From the NCBI GenBank assembly GCA_013398295.1, contig VZSF01001239.1:34646-98645 (forward strand): 64,000 nucleotides of DNA, read 5' to 3'. A model generated the notes under the pieces. It was not told where the DNA came from. It saw nothing but the letters and a program-made list of their open reading frames with translations, and made no database searches. The position numbers were made by a program, and so were the translations under genes. This DNA comes from Chionis minor. Lineage: Eukaryota; Chordata; Aves; Charadriiformes; Chionididae. Positions 48,401-58,490 of this stretch are shown piece after piece (positions within the stretch are counted from its first letter, which is position 1; every line of letters starts with the position of its first letter).

Positions 48401-51400
48401 GACTTGTCAGGAGGTCTGACACAAAGAAGGGGCTCCAGATCCTGGCTTCATGGGTCCCTCCACCACGCAGGCTCTGCAGGTGATGCCCCACCTGAGCGAG
48501 GCTGGAGCCGCCAAGGGACAAGGTCTCCTTGGCTCCTGCTTGGACTCATGCCACTGGGGGCCCTTAAAAGAGCAGCTGGGACCTCCACCCTTCAGGGATC
48601 TGCCTTTAAAGACAAGGTCTAGGAAAGGATCTGCAGGACGTGACAGGCACAGGGAGGTTGCTACACAAGCAGCCCCATCTTCAAGCACCCTGAGCCCAGC
48701 GGGACTGGTCGCCCCCTCCCAGGATGGGGAGGACCATGGAAATTAAAGAAAATAGCATGAGTGGGAGGACAGAGCAGCCAACAGCTCCAGCAGAGCTGAA
48801 ACTTCTTGGAAATGTGGCAGAAATAACGTTTCCATGAGTAAAGAGGGAAGCTGCTCAGAAGTAGCCATGCTTCTGACAGTCACTGGTTTTGGATGCCCAC
48901 GGTAGGGTTAGTAGTTCTCCCTTCATCCAGGCAGAAGGAGCTTTAGCTTTAGCAGGAGCATCATCTGAGAGTTTTGTTTCTCTGTTATGCTGTGAAGCAT
49001 TCGGTCCCCGTGCCAAAAGCCTCCTGACAAACACACGTCCATCTGCGGAGAAGACAGCGCTCCCGGCTCCGAGCGCAGGATTTGCAGCGTTAAGGCAAAC
49101 TCAGGGCCAGATTCGGTGGTTTCAAATACAAAGCTCAAGAGCATTTGATCAAAACAGCTGGAACAAACCCAACCAAAACAGACACTGTTCACATCAGTTT
49201 GGTTTACAAAACCAAAGCAAACCAATACAGGCATCTGTCTGGCCCTGATGAGATGCAGACTGCGGCCGTTGGAGTAACTGCTCCGGATGAGATTACGCAG
49301 CGATAGGGACCATTGGCTTCGATCAAGCAGGACAGCATGTTCCCAGCTCCTGTCACCAATTCAGGGCTTTCTTTGAACCGTCAGCAGCAGGGAAGAAGGG
49401 TTTATATGAGATGTTGAAAAAATTTCACGGAAGTCACTTGAGCTGTTTTGCACTGGCCTGAAATCAGCAGTAGCACTGAGGTCTTATCAACGCCCACCTC
49501 ACGCCAGGCAGACACACCAAGCAGGAGAGCCCTGCTAGCAGCTTGGGAGATGCCGGACATCTGGAGCATGAGATTTCAAGGCTGGATGGAGAAAAACAAG
49601 ACACATGTGGTTCTTTAGATGGGTAATTTTCACTTGCCTGAGGTAGTCCCAAACTGGTTAGGATGAGATTCAACAGAAAGTCCTGTTGACGGTGGGGAAC
49701 ATACAAACTGAGCTTATACGTGTCGTTATTTTCTGGTTTAGGCCAGAAAAGGGGGATGTGGCCATGGGGAATAGCACCATTGAGAGCCAGCTCAAATGGG
49801 GAGAGCTCCTCACCATCCCCTGGGGGACACCAGCCCCTGGTACCCACAGCGGGTGCCCAACCCCAGCGGGCACTGCAGAATACCTTCCCCCAAAGGATGG
49901 ATGTCCTGAGTTACAAATATTTTTAACTTCCAGAAGGCAAAGAGACCACAGTCCTTATCTAATCTAGCTGGGGACAACTTGCTTTTCCAGAAAAACATCC
50001 AAACCCTGCAAAAGCCTCTGAGCTGTTGGCCACCAGGACACCTCTAGCTGCCAGAGATGTGACGTTGGTTGACACCATCCGAGCGCCGAGCAGCAGATGT
50101 TACTGGCTGCCACTACCATCCCCACCATTTTCCCTGGAACTGTGCTCCCTGGCAGCGGGAACACATCCCTCCAAGCGGGGTCATTCTCCGCGTCAGCCCG
50201 GAGCCTCAAACCACCTCTCTGCCCCTGGCGAGAGCTGCCACGGCAATGCTCAATGGGGAAGACGAGATGCTACCAGCTGTGTGAAAGCCCCCACCCCACT
50301 TCACTAGAGTTTCACCTCCTTTAGACAGCCCAACCCCCCCCCCCCATCCTCTTTTCCCACTCAAAGGCAAGGCTTTCTCTGAATCCTCTCTCCTTGCAGA
50401 GCCCGGCCCCGTGCTGCGGTGCAGCGAGCTGTGCTTTCCAGGCACAGTTTTCCTTCCCAAATAGCCCGGCTTTCTGGCAGAGCCCCCGCTGTACAGCGTG
50501 TCCCTCGCAACCCCGGCCGCCAACCACCCTGCACATTCCTCTGCCTTACAACAAGGACCTCGGAGCGATAAAGATCTTTGCAAGGCTCCCCAGGGGAAGA
50601 GGATGTTTTGGCTGGGAAATTTCGAAGAAAAGCAAGGAGAAAGCAAGCCCGGAGGGAATCTGGCACCTGCTGAGCTTCACTAAGTAATTCCAGGCTCCTG
50701 GGAGGACCTGGGCGTGCTGCTGGAGCCGGGCATGGGATGGCAATGGGCAGTCGGGGCTCCTCCTTTCCTTTCCTTGTGAAGAAAATGCTTTGACAGCCCT
50801 GGTAGGGAGCTGTTTCCAAAGGTGAAGCGCAGGGAGAGCCAGGATGGAGACTGGGGGGCTGTGGCAGCACCCACCGCTCCCCGGCTTTGCAGGACAAGGC
50901 TGGCACTGGGATGCGATGGGTCTTGTGGCAGGGAGAGCTGCGAGCTCTCATGTCTCTGCCCAACCCTGGGTCGCCCTCGGCACACGCTCCCCTGCCCAGT
51001 CCCCCCACACCCATCCCTGGGTCAGCCTGTGGGGGGAGAGAGTGGGGAATGACACCCCCATGCTGGGCAGATGGGCACAGCCTGCAGAAATGCCAGCTTG
51101 GCATCCCTCTGCTGCCAAGCTGAAGACAAATTCCTGCTGCCACAGTGGCCCTTTGGTAGGCAATTTATTTACCTTGGATGCTGCAGCCTTATCGTTCATG
51201 GAAATGTTTATCCTAAATATTTAATAGCAGGACTGCATAAACTGAGGCTTCCTGGAGAAGAAGCCCAGGCTGCAGCCAGAGCAGGCACCAACGTCTCTTC
51301 CCCTGGTACTGCAAAAGTTAAAGATACTTTCTCGTGTCTCCCTAAGAATCACATCCTCAGCGCCTCAAAATCTGATATTTTTTAATCTGGACAGAGGCCT

Positions 51401-51529
51401 CCTCACCGCTTTCTGATGAGAAACACAGGAGACCTAACAACAGCCCTTTTAAAAACAACATCCCCAATTCCACTAACTCGTTAAACAGAGAGAGCCTGAA
51501 AAGTGCCAACACTCCTATGAGAAAAGACG

Positions 51530-51530
51530 G

Positions 51531-51568
<38 letters not shown>
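51530..51568. repeat. (GA)n microsatellite
   Basis: Pure GA alternation of about 27 bases, then GGGA-type decay, about 1.5 kb upstream of the proposed FMOD TATA box. Confidence 0.9.
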
Positions 51569-53059
51569 AAAGAAAAAGCAGGTTATTTATAACGCCAGGC
51601 AGCATTAGGGTCTCTTCAGTCTCTCCTGCAAAGTGGCTGCTGCTGGGAGGTCACTCCCCCAAAAAAAAACCTGCCGAGCCCGTGACCTGCAAGCACAATA
51701 TTTGATCTGGGATCTAGGGCGGGCACCAGCCTTTGCGAATCAGGAGACACACTCACATGCTGCTTGACACACGGGCGATCCCGGAGAAGAGCAGCGAGGC
51801 TTTGGAAAGGAGGCTCTTACCTTGGTAAGTCCTTCTCTATATTTATTATGATTTTTTTTTTTTTGAAGCCTGATTTCCATACCCTCGCCTCGGCAGGCGG
51901 GCGGCTGCCACGCGAAGCACATGCCAGCGACACGGGTGGCACAGCTTGAACGCCAGCGCTCCCAAGCCACCATGGCAGGGAAGCCCTCTCCTGCTAGCCG
52001 CATCTCTTGCCCTTCTGGCAGCTCCTTGCCCACTTGGCTGGGAACTGGACACCTATAGCCATCGACACCCAGGTGCGGGCAGTCCCTGCTCGCTGCCCCC
52101 TGCCTGGCACAGCTCTGCCCGTCCTGTCTGCCGGCATCCTGGGAAAGGGGGAGCTGGTTTCATGCCTGGCACAGCAGCAATGGGCCAAATCCATGGATGG
52201 CCACAGACCATGAAGCCCCTTGCTCCAAAACCCGCTCCCTTTCAGGGTGAGGAGCTGACCCCCATTATCCCAGCAGCCTCTGGCACGGAAGCGTGGGGAC
52301 CAGGAGATGACACGGATCTCGTGGCCGGCACACTCAGCCCAGTTCCCACCCCAAAACCAGGGCTGAAGCCCACTGGGGACGGGAGAAGCAACCTTCAGAT
52401 GAGGTGGGGGAGCAGCGGTGTGTGCTGAGGACAGGCTCTGGGGTTACTGGTGTGGTGAAGGGGGGCACTAGGAAAGGTGGAGGGACCCCGTGGATCGGTC
52501 CTGCCCTGCACAGGGGCCCCTTGGGAAGGGGGTGCCAAGCGGCTCCACGTGGGTGGAGAAGCCCCTGCGTGGCTTCTGGTATTTCAGCAGGCAGAGTGCC
52601 CTGGAGCGGGAGGGAGGAGGAGAAGAAACTCCTCTGCCACTGCCAAGCTCCCCCGTTGCACGCAGCATCCCGGAGGACCACGTCTCATCTGCCCCTCGGC
52701 CGCACGAGCAGGCGGAGGGGGAAGGAGGGAGAGAAGGAGAAAGCGGGGGAGCCATGCCTGCCCGCCGCCATCTCAATCCCTCTCTTCTTCCAGCGCCAGC
52801 AGCCTGCCAGGGTGCCTCGGTGGCAGGGGCAGCCACCGCCTCGGAGCGAACTGTGGCCTCTTTGTGTGTCAGGCGAGACGTCCCCTCCTCGCTGCAGGGT
52901 GGGGAAGCGGCCAGGTTTCATCGGGAGACCCTCCGGCCACCCCCTGGCACGGCGAGGAGGCAAACTGGCCCCCGCTTGCAGGTTGCCCGCAGGGCGGGTG
53001 CCGGAGCGGAGCTGGCAGCCGCGCTCCGACAGCCCCAGAGCTCTGCGCTCCCAGCCACG

Positions 53060-53065
53060 TATATA
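53060..53065 (+). promoter_or_regulatory. FMOD: FMOD TATA box candidate
   Basis: ACGTATATAGGAGC lies in a CpG-rich block (about 52940-53240) roughly 1.1 kb before the FMOD coding exon. Transcription would start near 53090, giving an untranslated first exon spliced to the acceptor at about 54154. No strong donor was found immediately downstream, so the exon 1 end is unresolved. Confidence 0.45.
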
Positions 53066-53169
53066 GGAGCCAGCAGCGGCTCCTCTCCCCCTCCGAGCAG
53101 CACGGCCACGCGTATTTCCTGGAGGCATTTCAAGCTGCTTCGCTCCAAGGCCGCTCTGCCTGCTCCGTT

Positions 53170-54154
53170 AGCACGGAGATGAGGAGTCGGGATGAACGGC
53201 CGCAGCTGGAATCCCCCCGCTGTCAGCGCCGCGGTGTGCCCCAGACCACCCTGGCCATGGCACGGGGTGGCTGCGAAGCCCACACCAAGCCCCCGAGGGT
53301 CTCGGGGACAGGTTTTGCCCCGCTCCAAGCCCTCAGCCCTGCTCTCTTCTGGATGCCAGACCTCAGCAGCCTGCATTTCACAAGCACCGGGTCTGGTGAC
53401 GGCTCACTCTCCCTCAAGGGGCCAGCGGATGCTGCCCCTTTACGTGTCGGGGCTGAGCTCGGGAAATCTAAGCTTGAGAGTGGTTTCATTTCAAAAATAA
53501 GCCAGAACTTGTTTACCAAGATTTACATCAGTCCCGAGCAGCATGAGCATCCTGCGTTTTTGTGGGGGAAGGGAGAGCTGGATGAAACCCACAGCAAATC
53601 ATGTCACCAGCGAGCGTAGCGTAAATATAGCTCCATCGAGACATGCCTTGAGCTCCATCAACCTGTTCTCGCAGCTACCGCTCTCCTCTGCTTGGCCGGA
53701 GGGTGGTCGAGTCCTTCCTCCCCCCTCCCGTGCAAAGCCAGCGCAGGCGAGTCCCGGGTGCCTGGGGCAGAGCTGCATCACCTTACGCAAATTCGGACAG
53801 TGTGCCCCTATCTCCATCCTCTACTCAGTTATAACAGAAATACCCATAAATAAAGGTTTTGCGAGCAAATATTCACTAGGATGGTGGTTTCTAGCAAGCA
53901 TGAGGTGAAAGGGGGGAGATCTGATAACTTCAAGCAGGGCACACGTCTGCAGCTGCATTTTTTTGTGTAGGATTCACTCAGGCCCCCTGGTTCTCCAGCT
54001 CTGCTGCCAAGTGCCACCAACCCCGTGTAGGGCTGTGACCCACATCCAGCCCCGCTGGATCCCCAGGCCACGGGGAGCAGCTCGCCTGCCTCCAGCCCTC
54101 ACACCAGACCTGACACTGCTGATGGTTTCCCCACCCATTTTCCCCCCACCCCAG
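53170..54154 (+). other. FMOD: Probable FMOD intron 1
   Basis: Sequence between the proposed promoter and the acceptor TTTTCCCCCCACCCCAG|G at 54154 (a second AG at 54164 is possible). No coding signal. Start uncertain. Confidence 0.4.
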
Positions 54155-54174
54155 GTCCCTCCAGCATCAGCATC

Positions 54175-55165
54175 ATGCATTGGGCCACCGTCCTGATCAT
54201 CGCCGGGCTCTGTGGAGCCTCCCTGGGCCAGTACAATGAAGAAGAAGACATGGCTTGGTTACAGTACTACATGCGACAGTCCCGCATGTCCTCCTATAAC
54301 TACATGCCCTACTACGAGGATGAGAACACCCCATACGTGTACTCTTACCTCCCAGCTCCAGACACAGAGGCAGAGCCTGGCCCGGAACCTCAGCAAGCCC
54401 CTTCCTGGCAGTGTCCCCAGGAGTGTGATTGCCCTCCTAACTTCTCATCAGCCATGTACTGTGACACCCGCAATCTGAGGTACCTGCCCTTCGTGCCTAC
54501 CCGGATGAAATATGTCTACTTCCAGAACAACCAGATCACCACCATCCAAGAAGGGGCTTTTGACAACGCCACAGAGCTGGAATGGCTCGCACTGCACAAC
54601 AACCAGATCACCAGTGAGAAGATGGGCAAGAGGGTCTTTGCCAAGCTCAAAAGCCTGGAGAGGCTGTACATGAACAACAACAATCTAACCAAGATGCCCG
54701 GCCCCTTGCCCCGGTCCCTGAGAGAGCTGCACTTGTCTTACAATCAGATCTCCAAGGTTCCCTCCAATGCTCTGGAGGGTCTGGAGAACCTCACAGCCCT
54801 GTACCTCAGCCACAACTACATTTTTGAGATGGGAGCATCCCTCAAAGGGCTCAAGTCCTTGATCCTTGCTGATCTGAGCTACAACCACCTCAGGAAAGTC
54901 CCTGACGGGCTGCCAATGGCTTTGGAACAGCTCTATCTAGAGTACAACTACATCAACACCATCCCTGATGACTATTTCAAGGTCTCTCCCAAGCTGCTCT
55001 ATGTGCGGATGTCCCACAACAGCCTGACAAATCAAGGCCTCTCTACCAACACTTTCAACAGCAGCAGCATCCTCGAGCTGGACCTCTCTTACAACAGACT
55101 CCAGAAGATCCCCCGGGTCAACACCAACCTTGAGAACCTCTACCTTCAAGGGAACCAAATCAACG
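54175..55165 (+). CDS. FMOD: FMOD main coding exon
   Basis: Residues 1-330 plus the first base of codon 331. The ATG is the first in the exon after the acceptor at 54154. The donor ACG|GTGAGC follows NLYLQGNQIN, the same place and phase as the PRELP intron. Confidence 0.96.
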
Positions 55166-57299
55166 GTGAGCAGAAACGTGTCAACCAAAGCCTGGTGGTG
55201 CAATAGCGGGATGGGGAGATGGGGATGCAGAACCTGTGCCGCCCTGTGGGAGACTATCTTGGGTAACGGTTTGAGTAGGAAGACACGATTTGGGAGATTT
55301 CTAGGTGGCCCTTGGCAAGGCAGGAATGGGGCCCATTGTGTCCCAACATACCTGGAGTCAAGATGCTCCCAGCTCTGAATGTTCCCGTGTGATCCATGAA
55401 GCCGTTGCACTGGAGCATTTAGCAGAAGTCTGAGCATCTTCTGGTTAGAGACGCCAGAAACCAGCTGCAGGTAGAAGCCGATGCACAGCCTGGGGAGGGG
55501 ACGATGGCTTTTGTCTGGCATTGCAGGCAGGCTGAGGGGTGGTCAACAGAGTGGACAGAGGTGGAGGGTCCCCATTGCCATGGTCACTGCACGTGGGAAC
55601 ACACGTGGGAACATCACTCGGGGCCAGCGCAGCCCCTTTTGCCCACCTCCCTCCCTGCCTCGCGGGGCACCAGAACAGCCCGGGCACAGCTCGTGGCCCC
55701 AAAGCCCCCCAAGGGTCACAGTCCGCAGCCGAGGGACACATCCTTGCTGCGGCTGGGGCAGACAGAAGCTCTTAGTTATCAGAGCCATCAGCATCTTCTG
55801 CCAGGGCTTAAATTCACTCCACTTAATACACAAATAAATAAAAGGAACAGGCTGTTCTGGGGCTGCTATTGCTAAAAATAAGCTAGAAAAAAACCCCAAA
55901 TTCAAGAAATCCTGGAAAAATCCAGGCTTGCACCTCTCACCTGCCAGCCCCTGAGGGCAGGACCCTCCCGGAGCGGTGCTGGAGCCCCTGAGCAAGCCCG
56001 GGATGGGGACAGGGATGCGTCAGCACAGCCATCAGCTGTTGCAGAGCAAACACACCACCCCGTACCAGGGAACTCATAGAAACACGAAAACAAGAACAGA
56101 TTCCCAAATGTTTGCTTTCAAAATTTGTAGCTGTTAACGTTTGCCCGCAAATGCCATGAAACCACCCCGGGGCCGTTCAGGCTTTACTGCAGTTTTTCCT
56201 CCAGCTGCAGGTTTTGCCGCTGACCTTTAAAGCATCCCCAGGAGCGAGGGGCTGCGGGTCTGGGGGTGCAGCTCCAACCTCTTTGTGGGGGGAGAAGGGC
56301 ACATCCCACCCCATGGGACATCACGGCCGGGGTCGTGCCCCTCCAGCCGCCCCAGGAGCTCCCCGCTTGCCTCCCCGCACACCGCGGGGCTCGCAGCCCC
56401 CCAAGCCCCCAGCCTGTGGGCGCAGGGGTCCCCCAGCACGCCGCTGCCTTCCCCAGCAGCATCCCAGACTGGAGCTTTGCTGCCATCTAGTCGGTCGCTT
56501 CTCTCCCAAATCCTGCACAGAATTTATGGAGTTCGCTCCATCTTCTCCCTCCAAATCCAGCCTTCAGGCAGGGCCGGAGTTCCCCGCAGATGGAAAGAGA
56601 GGGGATGGCTGTGGGTATGGGATGGGGACGGGGATGTCCCCACTCCTGGTGGTGTGGGCTGGGTGGTCCCATGGTGGCTGGGGGGGATTCAGGAGCTGGA
56701 GGCTGCAGCCTGTGAAGCCTCACAAAAGCAGTTGCAAAGGCAATTCCTGATAAAAAGCAATATTTTCCATCTGACTCCACCCGGCTTTTTCCCTACGAGC
56801 GCTCCAGCCAGGCTGGGCAAACGTAGCCGAGGGCAGGCGCTGCCACTGCTTCCAAACCCTGGAAGAGGCACAAACTCACAGGCTCCTCCTGACTGCAGCC
56901 AGGAGCATCACTTACCCTTTTAGCTTGAGAGGGGAGACCGTCGAGCCCAAATTTGCAGGGATAATTGGCGATTTGGGTGTACTTTCATTTTTTTTCCTGC
57001 CCACCCTAACATAAACGGGCTCTCAGAGGTCAGCACTCTCCAGAGCAGCCCGCCTCGATGTTTCTCACATCCCTCCCCAAAAATCAGTCACATCACAAAA
57101 GTCACGATGCTCAGCTGTGTCTCCTCTCCCCACCCCCCCACTCCCAGAATTCTCCATCAGCAGCTTCTGCACCGTGGTGGATGTCATGAACTACTCCAGG
57201 CTCCAGGTCCTGCGGCTCGACGGCAACGAGATCAAGCGAAACGCGGTGCCGCCCGACGCCCCGCTGTGCCTGCGGCGGGCCACCATCATCGAGATCTAG
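54175..57299 (+). CDS. FMOD: Fibromodulin, class II keratan-sulfate SLRP
   Basis: Secreted matrix protein that binds type I collagen and helps control fibril assembly and cross-linking in tendon, cartilage and skin. Two coding exons (54175-55165, 57148-57299) join in phase 1 to give 380 aa; human is 376. In order: signal peptide about 1-18; acidic, Tyr-rich segment 20-58 with ten Tyr, a likely sulfated region; N-terminal cap C80-C84-C86-C96 with class II spacing CX3CXCX9C; leucine-rich repeats with conserved cores MKYVYFQNNQIT and PLPRSLRELHLSYNQISKVP; C-terminal cap C338 and C371 with GNEIKR, containing the Glu/Lys pair (E358, K360) that corresponds to a reported collagen-binding site. Sequons N131, N170, N205, N295 and N345 match mammalian glycosylation sites, and N89 is extra. 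The gene diverges from PRELP. Confidence 0.97.
55166..57147 (+). other. FMOD: FMOD intron 2
   Basis: 1982-base intron with GT (55166-55167) and AG (57146-57147) borders. No exon-like frame or repeat family recognised. Confidence 0.9.
57148..57299 (+). CDS. FMOD: FMOD last coding exon
   Basis: 152 bases from acceptor CACTCCCAG to TAG at 57297-57299. It encodes EFSISSFCTVVDVMNYSRL, then LRLDGNEIKR and the tail CLRRATIIEI, characteristic of fibromodulin. Confidence 0.96.
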
Positions 57300-58490
57300 T
57301 CCGGCACCCCCCCCCCAAGCCCCCTCCCCATCCTCAGGACTTGGCTCCCCCCTTCCTGGGGAGACACTCACTCCCGTTTTAATGCAGCTTGACACTTTGA
57401 CTCAGCTTCCGCAATAGTGCAATAAGGGTGCTCCAACACCAGCCCACGCGGGTGGGCAGGAGCCATTCGTCCCCAAACGTTCCCCCTTCCCGGCTCTCCG
57501 GCCATGCAGGGTGGGACAGGTCCTGGCACCACTCCCCCTCTGGCCCCACCACAGCCACCACCCCCCCCTCAAAGCGCTGCATCCCCCTTCAACTTTTCCC
57601 CTGGTTTGGCTGGGATGCAGCAGGGATGGGACAGAGCTCATCCCACCTCCGAAACATGGCACTGAGCAGCCGGCCCCAGCAAGGAGGGGTTCAGGTGCGG
57701 GTCCTGCACAACCTCCAGATTTAAAGCGACTCACCTGGCCGCAGTGCCCTGGTGACGCTACTGGGAGGAGCGTCTGGGAGGTCTGGAGCTACACAAGTAA
57801 AGGGTTAAAGGTTTCCTGACCGCCAGCATCTCTCAGTCTAAGATGGGGAAGAGCAAATCCACTCTTTCCCCTCTATTTTTCCCCTCTTCCATCATCCTCC
57901 TGCTCCAGAGATGGAGGAGAGAAACCTTTCCTGCTGTCAGCTGCTGAGGTCAGAGAGAAACACCCTGAGAAAGAGCCTGTTTGCGGGCCATGGCTTAGGG
58001 GGGGGTTTCACATCTTCCTCCCAGACCTCTGGTTCAGGGCAGGACCGGGGCAGTGAGGGATGGGGCAATTCCCAGTGCTGTCACCCCCAGCTCCCTGTGG
58101 AGCCCCCGCATGCCCGGCTCCCTCCCACCCACCGGCTTGGCTCCAAGGTCCCTCCCTGCCCAGGCAACCGGGGTCTCCCAATTGGAAAAAAAAAACAAAA
58201 CCAAACCCAAACCAAAAATAATCGCAGTGACACATGCATCCGCAGCACTTCTGAATTCGCCAAAAGCCAAAGCCACCCAACTTGGTTCCTTGGATGGTTT
58301 AGTTTGAGAACCAAAGGGGCAGCTGAGCTTTGGAGATGACCTGCAAAGCTGAAGAGGTCATCCCGACCCTCCCCATTTAAACTGCATGCTAACACTATAG
58401 AAACAAAAACCAAAAAAAACCTGTACTATCACCGACGCGTGAACTGTAGATGTCATACTGACGAATAAAGCCCTTTCTGTAACTGCATGA
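57300..58490 (+). other. FMOD: FMOD 3' UTR
   Basis: About 1.2 kb from the stop codon to just after the only clear plus-strand AATAAA downstream. The last 300 bases are A-rich relative to the neighbourhood, as expected for a 3' UTR end. Confidence 0.65.
58464..58469 (+). terminator. FMOD: FMOD poly(A) signal AATAAA
   Basis: Canonical hexamer in GACGAATAAAGCCC, followed about 25 bases later by ACGTGTCTG, a plausible GU-rich downstream element. Confidence 0.65.

Larger units (their letters stand above)
22860..53040. other. Long PRELP-FMOD intergenic region
   Basis: About 30 kb between the divergent PRELP and FMOD promoters. No gene could be supported on either strand. Contents: simple repeats, short SINE-like relics, AT-rich islands with many TAAT cores (33930-34215, 41808-41910), a duplicated 33-bp sequence (29189 and 30891) and one exon-like minus-strand segment at 30086-30178. 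Long reading frames are common, as expected in GC-rich DNA, and lack domains. Shared cartilage or tendon enhancers would be expected here but cannot be proven from sequence. Confidence 0.5.
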
